DNA from: Aspidiotus rigidus
Lineage: Eukaryota > Arthropoda > Insecta > Hemiptera > Diaspididae
DNA length: 64,000 bases
Direction: 5' to 3'
Assembly (NCBI GenBank): GCA_035079385.1
Contig: JAVHKY010000001.1
Coordinates: 3,845,501-3,909,500, forward strand
A program made the translations under genes and the position numbers. Below the pieces are notes generated by a model. The model was not told where the DNA came from. It ran no database searches and was given only the letters and a program-made list of their open reading frames with translations. Shown piece after piece: positions 42,119-52,924 of this stretch (positions within the stretch are counted from its first letter, which is position 1; each line of letters starts with the position of its first letter).

Positions 42119-45047
42119 GCCATTGCAACGTCTGCAATGGCTTCTAATTTTTTCAATGATTTTTCCGAACCACCGGGCTGGACCGTCCGACCAGGGAGTA
42201 AGATTTCCATTTACCCCGCCTCTCTTTTCAGCCCTGAAGACCAATTCTCAATCCTTTTAACCGAAAGAATTTTTTGCTCCATGTGCAATTCATCTAATAC
42301 AATTCAGGCCTACTTTCACCAGAACCACTAGTATCTATCATTTGAACCTACAAATAAAATACCTACGTATTTTAGCGGTGGACAGTTTGAACTATGAATA
42401 TATACCATAATGAAGAGCAGTTGTGGTGGACAATTCACTTCATCAGAAATCAATGCAGTATTAACGTATTCTCAATTTCTCCTTCCTCTGTTGATAATAT
42501 GACTCATGGCACTTTGGCAACTGAACCTTATCACTAAATCATTTCCGGTTAGAATTGGAAATTCGAAATTTTGTAACTTAGAATACCCCTACATTTTAGG
42601 AGCCCAAACTTCCTCCATGCGAGTGTTTTTTTTTTCCTACACTCTGATTGAAACGGTTCAAGTTTATGATTACAATAAGGAACTCCCATCACAATTAAAT
42701 TAGAACGCGTTCACAGCATCACATAAGCACAAGTTGAAGATTGAGCCAACGCATAAAAGGATCCCACTAATACCGCGGCATAAAGTAATTACACAGTTTA
42801 ACAATAACGAACGTGCGACCAGAAAATATTGTGTAGAAGAAATCACCGCTGAGAAAGTTGATTCTGTATATATGTAAAAATTCTTATAAACTAGAAACCT
42901 GTAGTCAGGTTTAGGATACGTTTAAGCTTTTGTTTTTTTTTTTTATTTTAGACATAAAGATCTGTACAGATGTAGAACATGTACTCGTATATAGTGTATG
43001 AGAAAGGAGCCTATGGTATAATCACCACTTTGAAAGTTCCTCAATCGATTGTCGGAAAATAGGTTTTGTTGACTAATTCATGTATCAGGTGCCCTAACAA
43101 TGAGAGAGCCGATAACGTTTGAATGTGATCAACGATCCCACGATTTCCGAAGAGTGCAGGCTCGCCTCCTCTACCAATTACATAATTTTTATTGCAAATG
43201 ATACGACAAACGTAATTATGCTGCACATTAGAGCAACCGTCTAGAAACGCGAAGAAGTAACTTATACACCGTACGGTATCGTACACTTTATTCTAGCATA
43301 TTCCTGCGCTCATAGGTACCACTACGATATTCACAATAGATCGCCGCGTGAGTTTTTTTCCTACATAGTGGAAAAAGTTTTCGGACAAACCATTGTGAAG
43401 ATGTTGAAAAATAAGACCGATATACAATCATGTGTACGCCCGTAGCGAGATTCGGACGCTGCGGTTGAAGCACAATTTCATTTACATAACGTTTGAGTTC
43501 AGACTCCATCGTGACGGTGATTGTGTCAGTCATGATTTTTAAAATCTCGGTCAAAAAGCATAGGTTGGATGGCAAAGTATATAAACTGGATGCAATCAAA
43601 TTCGATTTCTTTTATGACGATACAATTAGGAATAAAAAGTGCATCACGTATCTTTTGACGACGCAGTGCCAACAGAATCAACACGAATTTTCATACGTAC
43701 GAAAGTGCAAGTTCATCATCCCACCGGGTCGATATGTAACGCGACGCAAGGTTAGACGGACGCGTACTCGAGTGCGAGTTAACGAATGCGACGACGAATA
43801 TTAATTTTATCGAGTAATACCGTTTACGCACACTTCAACAGAATGAACTTGCACTTTCTCTCAGACATTTCGCGATTCATTCAGTTATCCCACCATATTA
43901 CTTTTTCCATATCTTGTCGTACGTATACTCTTTGTTTTTGAAATTTTATTTCCGTTTATTTATTTATTATTTCTTTCATTTCACTTCCTCGAGTAAGTAC
44001 ACGGTCGAGTTCCATTGTGATGTCGTTTCCTTACGCACACTTCATATCGTTAATCGTATAGAAATATACGTGGTACGACTCCGTTAATTTAATTGCGATT
44101 TTAAAGCTCGAATCTTTCCAACGTCGACTCGCGCTTCGCCAATAGCTCACCTCTATCTGTGTTTGAAGAAAATCCTCCGCATTTAATTTCATGAAGAACA
44201 TCAGGATGGGATAAATGGGGAGAAGGGTAGGAACCATAAACGTTCAAGTCGGGACTTATCCTGCATTTTTTAAAATGAAAGTATGAATTAATTATTGGAC
44301 ACTTTCTCATCGAATTCGATTTTAAAAATATGTCTTCTAGTAAAAACCATATCGTGTTAGACTCATGGGTTGAGTGACGTTCCGACTCGTTATATTTCCG
44401 TGATGAGTCTCACAGGAAACCTTCGCGACTCGTATAAACGCCTCTTCACCCGCTTGCGTATTGGTAATATATCATAAGTTTTCAAGATACAAACTACATT
44501 TCTCCTCTTTCATACATTCGAGGTAGAATCATAGCGACTAAAAGGAAAAAACTCGCTTCGTTCGTTGCTGGTGGGGCCTCTTTCATGAAGCAAGTTAATT
44601 AAGGCGAGCAAGGAACCTGTTGTACGGAAGAATTTTTCGATTCCTAGTTCGATAGTCGATTAGGATCGATTATGTGGGCGAAATTCTTCACGATATTTTC
44701 TGGATGCCAAAAAATTATATCTGGCAGAGTCAGATAAATAAACACAAGTTGAAAGTTTAGATTTGAATAATATTATAAATACTTTATTGTATTAAATTTA
44801 ACGGGATTGCCGTCCACAATTCGAAAACGAAATAAACCTTACGTTCCGTACGTAACAACCTACTTCATCAGAGGAAAAAATGAATTAATAATAAAAGAGA
44901 GAGAAAAAAAAACGAAATATAGAAGCCAAAAAACTCAATGAGATATGAAAGCTCGAAGAAACCTGAAAATTACTCATGATGATGTAGCCTGCCTAAAATA
45001 GGAGAGTAGGTACTACATGTAATAGTGTGCGAATTATTACTTTTATA
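42119..45047. other. Mostly unique sequence, no gene assigned
   Basis: The longest plus frame (43493-43804, 103 codons) is basic at its C-end (PPGRYVTRRKVRRTRTRVRV) with no recognised domain. A minus frame (43288-43599) overlaps it. I treat both as unproven. At 44600 a piece of the repeat family (GGCGAGCAAGGAACCTGTTG) appears. Confidence 0.5.
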
Positions 45048-45563
45048 CAGTCCGACCTTGCTAAATCGAACATCGATAAATCGAATTTTAGGATATTTCG
45101 AACTAATATTCAAGTCCCGGTCCCAAAATACCAAAATGCATGTATTTCTACCTCTATAAACAAAACAAAGTTTAGATAAATCGAATTTTTCAGAGCCAGC
45201 TTTGGGGAGGAAAAACCCCTATAGTTCGTACGTTGTATCGGAAAAACTTCTACAAATCGAACGTTTTGACTGTGCATCAAGAAAAACCTTTATATTTCGT
45301 ACGTTGTAATTGAAAAGCCTTTACAAATCGAACGTTCGTTGAGGTGTGAATCTACAACTGATAAGTTAAATTCTGTATTATCACATATTATTTGTTCCAA
45401 ATTTTTGCATTTTCATACTTAAATCGAATTCCGCCCTTGATAAATCGAATTTTTGCTAAATCGAACTGTCACCTCCAAAAATCGAATTCTTGATAAAACG
45501 AACCATAGATAAATCGAACTAATTTACTCGGCCCCAGTGGTTCGAGTTAGCAAGGTCCGACTG
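45048..45563. mobile_element. Tc1/mariner-pogo-type MITE (516 bp)
   Basis: The element starts CAGTCCGACCTTGCTAA and ends with its inverse (TTAGCAAGGTCCGACTG). It is flanked by TA on both sides (45046-45047 and 45564-45565), the TA target site of the Tc1/mariner/pogo superfamily. The interior repeats AAATCGAA motifs, as known for pogo/Tigger-like elements with TCGA-rich subterminal sites. No transposase frame remains. Confidence 0.85.
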
Positions 45564-45598
45564 TATGTGTATAATATATATTTATTGATATATATAAT

Positions 45599-47460
45599 TT
45601 TTTTTTTTTTTTTTTTTTAATATGGAGGAGTAAAATTGGGTGAGGCGTATGTATTGGAGGGAGGAGGTTATTGTGTCTGAATTATTTATTAATGCTTGAG
45701 AGTGGGAGGAGGGTACATTTAGGGAAGAGCGGAGAGGTGCGAGTAGTGGACAGGAAAAGAAGTGTTTGACTGTTAAAGTCTCTTCTTCGCAGTAAGGACA
45801 GGATGGGGGAGCTAGAAGATCGGGGTTGATGAGGTAGGAATGTGTGATACGAGTATGACCAATTCTTAGACGAGTGAGAACAACCTCTTCACGTCTAGTA
45901 TTTCTTAAAGAGGAGGACCAGGGTACGAGAGTTCGTTTAATACTGTGAAGTTTGTTAGTCGTTTGGTTTTTCCAGAATGTTCTCCATTTTTGAAGGATGA
46001 GAAGACGGTAGTGATTTTTGTAATCGGAGACAGGTAAACGTGTGTAATCGGTTATTGTAGTTAAGGAAGTTGCGTTTTTGGCGACTCTGTCGACTGCACC
46101 ATGTTCTGGATGAATGTGATTTGGGTGTTGATTGACTTAAGGATAAGTAGTGTGAGGTGAATACGTTGAATAAGGGGGTGAGTGCTATACGTGTCTGGTA
46201 TGGAGTGTAAAGAAGAAGGTGAGTCAGTGAGGAGAAGGAATTTGCCATTTGGAGGGAGTTGGGAGAGATGAGAAAGGCAGGAGAATATAGCCATCAGTTC
46301 AGCTGTGAATATGGATGCAATGTTGCGTATACGGTGAGAAGTAAGGCATCCATTTATGAAATAAGCGTAAGCAGTCTTATTCAATTTCTTAGATCCGTCT
46401 GAAAGGCAAATTGTGTAATCCGGATATTCTTGTATCATCTGTCGGATATTTTCGATAATCATGTTGTTGTTAGATTTAGGGAATTGTATGAGGTCAAGAC
46501 GTATGTTTGGTTCAAGGAGCGTCCAAGGTGGGGAGGTAATGTAAATGAGTTGCAAAGGATTTGCTTGAAATGGCTTATTGGGGGAGTGATTGAATTGGAG
46601 AAGGATATGTTTATTGTGAGTTGAAAAGGGTTGAGTGTTTTGTAGAAAGATTGAGTTATATATAGGAGGATCAGGGAATTGGGAGACGGAGGATAAGAAA
46701 TTAGAAGTTAGGATGAGTCTGCGAAAGGAGAGTGGAGGTTCAGCGGCTTCTGCACATAAACTAAGTTCGAGGCTTGTGCGGTAGGCACCTAAGGCCATTC
46801 TCAAGGAGGAGGTTTGAATGGTATCAAGTAACGAGAGAACAGATTTGTTGGCTGAATTGTATTTTGGTGCCCCGTAATCTAATATAGATCGAATAAGACT
46901 TTTGTGGAGTTGTAGTAGTAATTTTCTGGAGCATCCTTTAGAGGGGTGTGATACGAATTTAATGACGTTTAAGGCACGTATACATTTTGCTTTTAAATAT
47001 TTGATATGGGGGGTCCAGGAAAGTTTCTGATCAAAATGGAGGCCGAGAAGTTTAGCAAAATCGCGGAATAGAATTACGAAATTTTGTAGGAAAAGAGGTT
47101 GAAAGTAGGGTATAGGGCGTCTTTTTTTAAAAATCACCAAGTAGGTTTTAGAAGTAGAAAATTTAAAGCCATTTTTTGATGTCCATGCAGTGATTAGATT
47201 TAGTGTTTCCTGTAGAAGTCTGTGGGCTCGTTGAGGGTTTGAAGAACAGATGGAAAAGGCGAAGTCGTCAGCAAAAAGACGTTGCGTAAGGGGAGGGTTA
47301 ACAAGTTTTGTAATGTCGTTGATGGCCATGAGGAAGAGTAGGACACTAAATACTTCTCCCTGGGGATACAAAAAAAAAGTTCCTCGTGAAATTTCCTTTA
47401 AAATGATCAAACAGTTGGCCCACAATCGTCCTTGAAAGTGACCACATTACAAAATCTAAT
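45599..47460 (-). pseudogene. Non-LTR retrotransposon ORF2 with RT end, RNase H and Cys-His motif
   Basis: On the minus strand the frame 47425-46061 holds RT motif B (PQGEVFSVLLFLMAINDI), motif C (RLFADDFAF) and the thumb (LLGLHFDQKLSWTPHIKYLK, SLIRSILDYGAPKYNSANK). It then holds the RNase H domain with its acidic residues (LSDGSKKLNK; FTAELMAI; LLTDSPSSL). After a frame change the C-terminal piece reads GHTRITHSYLINPDLLAPPS and CPYCEEETLTVKHFF, a Cys-His motif. A poly-T run at 45599-45619 is the poly-A tail read from the other strand. The 5' part (endonuclease, ORF1) is missing. The domain order fits the I-superfamily of LINEs. Confidence 0.85.
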
Positions 47461-47875
47461 AAAATACATATACAGAATTATGCAAATATTATGAAATTTT
47501 GAAATGGATCTCTTGTGTAATGTCCCACGATGTGAAATAATTTTAATCCTCAAAGTAGGGGTGGTCCCACAAGGAATGTTCCTCCTCCCTCCTCTCCCTT
47601 AAAAAATCCAGTTGCAAATAGAAAAATTGGTAAAAGAATTGAAGCTGAGCTTCATTAAAAAAAAAAATCCTCCCCAAAAATTTTTCCTTAGATTTACTCC
47701 ATTTTTGAAGGATGAGAAGACGGTAGTGATTTTTGTAATCGGAGACAGGTAAACGTGTGTAATCGGTTATTTTAGTTAAGGAAGTGGCGTTTTTGGCGGC
47801 TCTGTCGACTGCATCATGTTCTGGATGAATGTGATTTGGGTGTTGATTGACTTAAGGATAAGTAGTGTGAGGTGA

Positions 47876-48955
47876 TGTTGTACGCACGAGTTTAAATATT
47901 TACTCGTATTCAAATACGTAATTTCGAATAAGTCTTTTTTCTCGCGCGTCAACTAATTCTCATTTCTTTTTCATCTTCGCTCTACGCGAACTACCCCCAA
48001 AAGTAGAAAATACTCCTACCACCGTCTTCACGTGATCGCGCCGAGATCGCGCCCAAAACACCCTATAAAATAGGCTCCGCGAGCCACTTTTCGTCACTTC
48101 TCTTTCGGCTTCACCAGCTTACTCTCCTGCTTTCTTACTAGCTCTCTCGCTTCTCTCCTTGCCTTCTTCCTTTATTTTCATAGCTTCTCTCCACAACCTC
48201 TTCGGACTGTTCGCCGCGGTGCCCGCGGGTATAGTCTACTCTTTCTCGGCTTACTCGGGTTCCTCAGCTTCCCTCGCTTTCTTCTCGCTTACCTATCCCT
48301 TCGGGTTATTCTCCGCGGTGTCCGCGGGTTTAGCTTTCCTATCTTCTCCGAACTTCCTTCTGTTGCTCGCCGCGGGTACAACAGTGCATCCTCTTGGTTA
48401 GCCTCCGCGGTGTCCGCGGGACTGATCTGCTCACTTCTCCGAACTTCCTTCTGTTGCTCGCCGCGGTGTCCGCGGGACTGATCTGTTCACTTCTCCGAAC
48501 TTCCTTCTGTTGCTCGCCGCGGTGTCCGCGTGTACGACAGCGTATCCTCTTGATTAGCCTCCGCGGTGTCCGCGGGACTGATTTGCTCACCTCTCCGAAC
48601 TCCTTCTGTTACTCGCCGCGGTGTCCGCGGGTATAACAGCGTATCCTCTTGATTAGCCTCCGCGGTGTCCCCGGGACTAGTCTTCTCTCCCCCCTCAACG
48701 TTGTAGCACCGGCCGATCACTCTCCAGCTTTCTTTTCAGTCTTTAATTCCAGTCAACCGTTCTTCTCCCTTTCTCTTTCACTCATTTGCTGTCAAATTAC
48801 TATCGAAATAAACGTACATTGTTATACACCGAAAGATACTTTTTCTTTATAATGTCGCGTAACGCCGATCCTCCGCCCGAGGCGTTCAGGAGCCTTCGGA
48901 GTCGACAGGTTCCTATTACCTCTTCGTCGTGGCGTACGGACCGCCGTGCGCAACA
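47876..48955 (+). mobile_element. Solo LTR (1080 bp) with GC-rich internal repeats
   Basis: The segment starts TGTTGTACGCACG and ends CGTGCGCAACA, so the termini are inverted TGTTG/CAACA. It is flanked by GTGA at 47872-47875 and 48956-48959. Without it, the LINE sequence on both sides joins exactly as in the copy at 46.1 kb. It has a TATAAAAT box at 48064 and AATAAA at 48807. Between them lies a GC-rich tract of repeated CCGCGGTGTCCGCGGG and CTTCTCCGAACTTCCTTCTG units (48200-48670). A small frame opens at ATG 48852 (MSRNADPPPEAFRSLRSRQV) and stays open through the LTR end, possibly a coding start that continued into the lost internal region. The 4-bp duplication suggests a gypsy-type element; internal genes are absent. 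Confidence 0.85.
48061..48071 (+). promoter_or_regulatory. LTR TATA box
   Basis: TATAAAAT at 48064 in a GC-rich context, about 190 bp into the 1080 bp LTR. The later AATAAA sets the U3-R-U5 direction as plus strand. Confidence 0.6.
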
Positions 48956-49013
48956 GTGAATACGTTGAATAAGGGGGTGAGTGCTATACGTGTCTGGTAT
49001 GGAGTGTAAAGAG

Positions 49014-50035
49014 GAATTTTTCCAAGTACCCTTCTATCATATATAGCTCGAGAGTCAAAATTTTTCCAAGTTCCCCTCCTATCATACATAGCTCAAGATT
49101 CGAGAAAAATTTAAACTCTCAAACTACATTATAATAGGCTTAGGTCTAGGCCTTCTTTATACTAGTTTTATCTAGGTTTCCTTGAATTCTCAATACCAAA
49201 TCCCATATGACTCATGAAACAGGTTCCCTGCGTTCCTCGTTTAACTTCGTTAAGGAAGCCGTCGTTTTAACAGGGAACCTGTTTTATCGGGGGGGTAAAC
49301 TGAAGGAAAATGACGGGCGCCGGGCGCCGTCCGGCAAGAAAAAGGGACTTGGAAAAATTTTGATGAAGTGATAGGAGGGGGACTTATCCTCTCTGCTTCA
49401 TGCAGTATATTATACTAGGTTTATACTACGTATTATACTACGCGTATACTAGGTCCAAGCCTCCTTTATACTAGGTCTAGGCATCCTTCATACCATAAGC
49501 TTACAAGATCTTTATCAATAGCTTATACTAGCAGTTTGTCCTTTATACTATAGGTCTAGGAGGTCTGTATTAGTGGTTTTACTAGCTCTGTGACGTCATC
49601 AGATAGTGATGCCACGATGATCGTGACGTCACAGATCTCCATCGTGACGTCACCAGATCGTAACGTCATTAGATCGTGTGACGTCATCAGATTATGACGT
49701 CATCAAATCGTGACGTCATCAGATCTCGGAACTGATAACAGGATAGGCCTACCGGGGGTACCACACAGGCTGTAAGGTGGTGAGGAACAAAGTTCACTCT
49801 ACTTGAGACGACAAAAAGCAAAAAATGACACTCACATGATTACTCCCATAAAACAGGTTCCTGTTTGCCTCAATTAACAGAGTTAATGAAGGCAATTCCG
49901 AGCAGCTAACTGTGTGGGCTGCGAGTTTTTTTCCAAGTCCCTCTCCTATCATATATGGCTCGATAGTCGAATTTTTTTCCAAGTTCCCCTCCTATCATTT
50001 ATAGCTCGAGAGTCGAAATTTTTCTGTTTTTTGTT
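49014..50035. repeat. Cluster of TIR/45-bp repeat family fragments
   Basis: The stretch has at least two element ends back to back at 49208-49285 (CAGGTTCCCTGCG...GCCGTCGTTTT next to AACAGGGAACCTG). It has 45-bp units at 49014-49100 and 49925-50020, and a TGACGTCA-rich block at 49586-49735. Between them are TATACTAGG-type short repeats (49420-49560). Single copies cannot be delimited with certainty. Confidence 0.7.
49586..49735. repeat. Cluster of TGACGTCA palindromes
   Basis: Seven TGACGTCA or one-base variants lie in about 150 bp, spaced by roughly 15-25 bp in a GTGACGTCATCAGATC pattern. TGACGTCA is the classical CREB/ATF binding palindrome. The same words occur in the related element at 37430-37630. 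Whether any factor binds here cannot be told from sequence. Confidence 0.8.
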
Positions 50036-52200
50036 GGACGTCGGACAGCGCACGGCAAATTTCTCAGTTAAAAATAGATTCCTCGACATATCAAACTACT
50101 TACAAATATAGGACCAGATCGAAGAGGAGAGCAGGGGAGCTATGGACCACGTATCCATCAAATGAAGCCTCATACCATCACATCTATTGTTGTTTTTTTC
50201 CTTTGTATCATTATTTCGACTAAGGGGGGGGGGGAGATTATGAAATTTGCGCCACGAAGATGACGTCACACCGATGAGGTCATAAGAACTTGGAAAAATG
50301 TCGACCTTTGCTACTTTGGGACCTGCATCATTAATCTCCATTATCCTTTTTTTTTTTTAATAACATTGTACCTAGCTCAGCACTCTCCTACGCAGTGAAA
50401 GTTTATCGAAGGGAGTGTTGGGGTTTTTCTTATGCTTAAGGCTAAATTATACATGTCTATTGTTTGGATGGAAAGGATGGAAACCTCATTTATACTAGGC
50501 CTAACATATAATATACTAGGCTATAATGAGTCCTCTTTCCAGGGACACCAATATCTCAATTTCGGAAAAAAATTGCAGTCGAGTCATTCTGAGTTATTAC
50601 GGCAGACTGGGCTCAAAAATAGCGTCCATTAAACTACGCCTGACATAAGCCCAACATATAATATACTAAAATAGCCTCCATGACTAAATCCCGTCTCATG
50701 ACTAGCTTACAGAATCTCAAGGAAAGACGTATCCATTATTTATTGTTTCTCCCAAAAAGTAGAATCACTAACATATGTTTCCTAAGGATATGAAGCCCCA
50801 CCATAATCTTATAACTTCCTTCCTCCAACAAATCTTTCACATCCGTCCCTGCAAACACAATCATGATGAGGTCTCGTTTCCAGCTAGATAAGTTTTTAAA
50901 ATAGTCATGTTTTTCACTTTCAAAATGCCAGACAGACATTTTGGAAATTATGTTATGATTACGAATGATTCGTTGAATGGGAACTGCAAGTCCTTAAAAA
51001 TATAACTCATTATGCACATACGTAATACAATTGGTCAAAAAGCGGAAAAATCGGCTATTAGTGAATATTTTTTATAGAGGGTGCAGTAATAAGGAGGTAT
51101 TATCTTCCAGAAGAATTATACTGCACTACCATGAAGCAGTTGAACGTCGCAGCAAAAGTATCATTCATTCACACAATTTCGTTATTCACCGGTACACGAC
51201 TTAATTAATAATTCGAGTGGACGTTCTGTAATGAGGCATTATTTTTTATCATACTACAATTGCGTGGAAACTGGATTGTCGTTCACTTACAATTGATAAC
51301 TGTATGACGACACGTATCAATATTGTTGGAAAAATTCGTTAATTAATCGCACTTATTACCGACTGTTTCTTGAAAATGTGTTTCTTAAAAGTTCGCTGGC
51401 GGTACAGTTTTATAACAGACAAACTCGTGCGAATGAATGAATTATACCTCGCACAATAAGAAAAAAAGTCTCATTACAGCCCTCGTAATCACCATCCATA
51501 GACACATAACACTTCTTCTCTTAAACATTCCTTTTAGAATGACTTCCAGGCGTAACAATTACATTTGAAATGTGTCACAATAAAACTTCTATTAGAACCT
51601 TGCGTGTCAAAAAGTCAAAGGTTTTGAACGCTTGTATAATAATACGGCAGTTCTCTAGTTTCAGATAGGAATGCCCCTCTTTATTAGCGCCCCATTTAAA
51701 TAAATAATAAAAAAAAAAAGAATGAGAAAATGAATGGCACCTAGTATTAACCTGATGAAATTGAGTTCTCAATACATATTATTTATCTCATATCTTTCCC
51801 TCACTCTACCAGTAAAAGTAATTAATCTTGTTCATTCCACATAATTCTGATAACAACTAGTATGAAATTTTAGCAAGATTCAGATGAGCCTGGACAGATG
51901 TAGGAGTAACCATAAAATAAGACTGAGCTGCCGTGGGCCTGAGTACACGGGTTTCTTATTTCTATTTTTTTCACCCTGAGCTGTACAAGTAAAAGAAACT
52001 AATCTTTTTATTTTTTTCAGTAACCAAAATTCGAAAGATCTGAAGCTGGAGCTCAAGAAGTATAGATTTTCTCTACGTCAGGATAGGAAAAATAAAGGAT
52101 CTGCATTAGCTTGTTCCACTCAGATCTGGAACCCAAGAGGTTTGGTTCATTTTTGCTTTTTAGGTCCAAAATTCGAAAGTATCTCCAAAAAAAATCATGA
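50036..52200. other. No gene recognised
   Basis: AT-rich sequence with short frames only. Near 50240 there is a G-run and a GATGACGTCACACCGATG motif, a last trace of the repeat family. Confidence 0.5.
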
Positions 52201-52210
52201 TAGAACTGCA

Positions 52211-52924
52211 TTAATGAGACATGACAAAAATAATACCATAATAACGACAATCATAGAAATAATGATGAGCAAGTGAAGAAATTGAGATACATAATTATAT
52301 GATCAAAAAGTACTGTCAAAAAATTTATGCATTAGGTATATTACCATTATTGAGGTGTTTAGAAGAAGAGAAGGAAAACTTTTTTGAAGACTGTGCAAAA
52401 ATTTGAAAAATACTATGCAAAAATAGAGCCTTAAGTTACAGAGTATACAAATGTGATCCAGTCTACAGAAACCCGACTTAGCCAAAGATGGGCTAAGCCG
52501 GGTTTCCGTAGACCGGGTCACAAATCTTTAGAGTGGCGTCACAAACGACCTTTTGTTAGGAAACTTCTTTGGGGCTTTTGCGCCAAAAAGCACCTCTGCG
52601 TCTGCGAAGAAAAAACTATATTGCGACGTTGCTCCGAAGATTTTCATTCTTCGCTTTTATTGTTGTCTACCATTTTTCAAATTTCTATCCAGTCCTGCCG
52701 AGTTTTATTTCTGCATAGCCTTTCTCAAATTTTTGTGCAGTCTTTGAAAAAGTTTCTTCTTCTTTTCTTCTCGATACCTCAATAATGATATGTGTGTATT
52801 ATTTAACTGCGAAGATTGTTATTATACTTTTAGATCATGTATTTCAATTTCTTCGCTTGTCTATCATTATTTTTATGATTCTTGTTATTATGGTATTATT
52901 TTTGTTGCTTATGACTCATTGATG
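52211..52924. repeat. Long imperfect inverted repeat with central hairpin
   Basis: The left arm (52211-52428) and right arm (52702-52924) match inverted. Shared words are CAAAAATAATACCATAATAAC, read as 20 bases or fewer per side, CATTATTGAGGT, and GACTGTGCAAAAATTTGA versus GACTGCACAAAAATTTGA. Between the arms a tighter hairpin (52452-52522) has arms of about 32 bp (TGTGATCCAGTCTACAGAAA pairing with TTTCCGTAGACCGGGTCACA). The whole could be a decayed foldback or MITE. No target duplication was found. Confidence 0.75.

Larger units (their letters stand above)
47697..49013 (-). pseudogene. Second LINE piece, split by a solo LTR
   Basis: 47697-47875 and 48960-49013 together repeat 45978-46210 of the neighbouring LINE at about 97% by eye. 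They encode part of the RNase H/C-terminal region. The interrupting segment is the solo LTR below. To the right it ends at AAAGAGG, where the TIR repeat cluster begins. Confidence 0.8.

Noticed and set aside
43493..43804. 103-codon plus frame with basic C-terminus as a host gene
   Set aside because: No recognised domain, overlapped by a minus frame, no clear splice sites or signal peptide. It is left inside the unassigned stretch.
48159..48720. Several overlapping frames on both strands with repeated residues
   Set aside because: All arise from the GC-rich tandem repeats of the solo LTR. No preferred frame or start.
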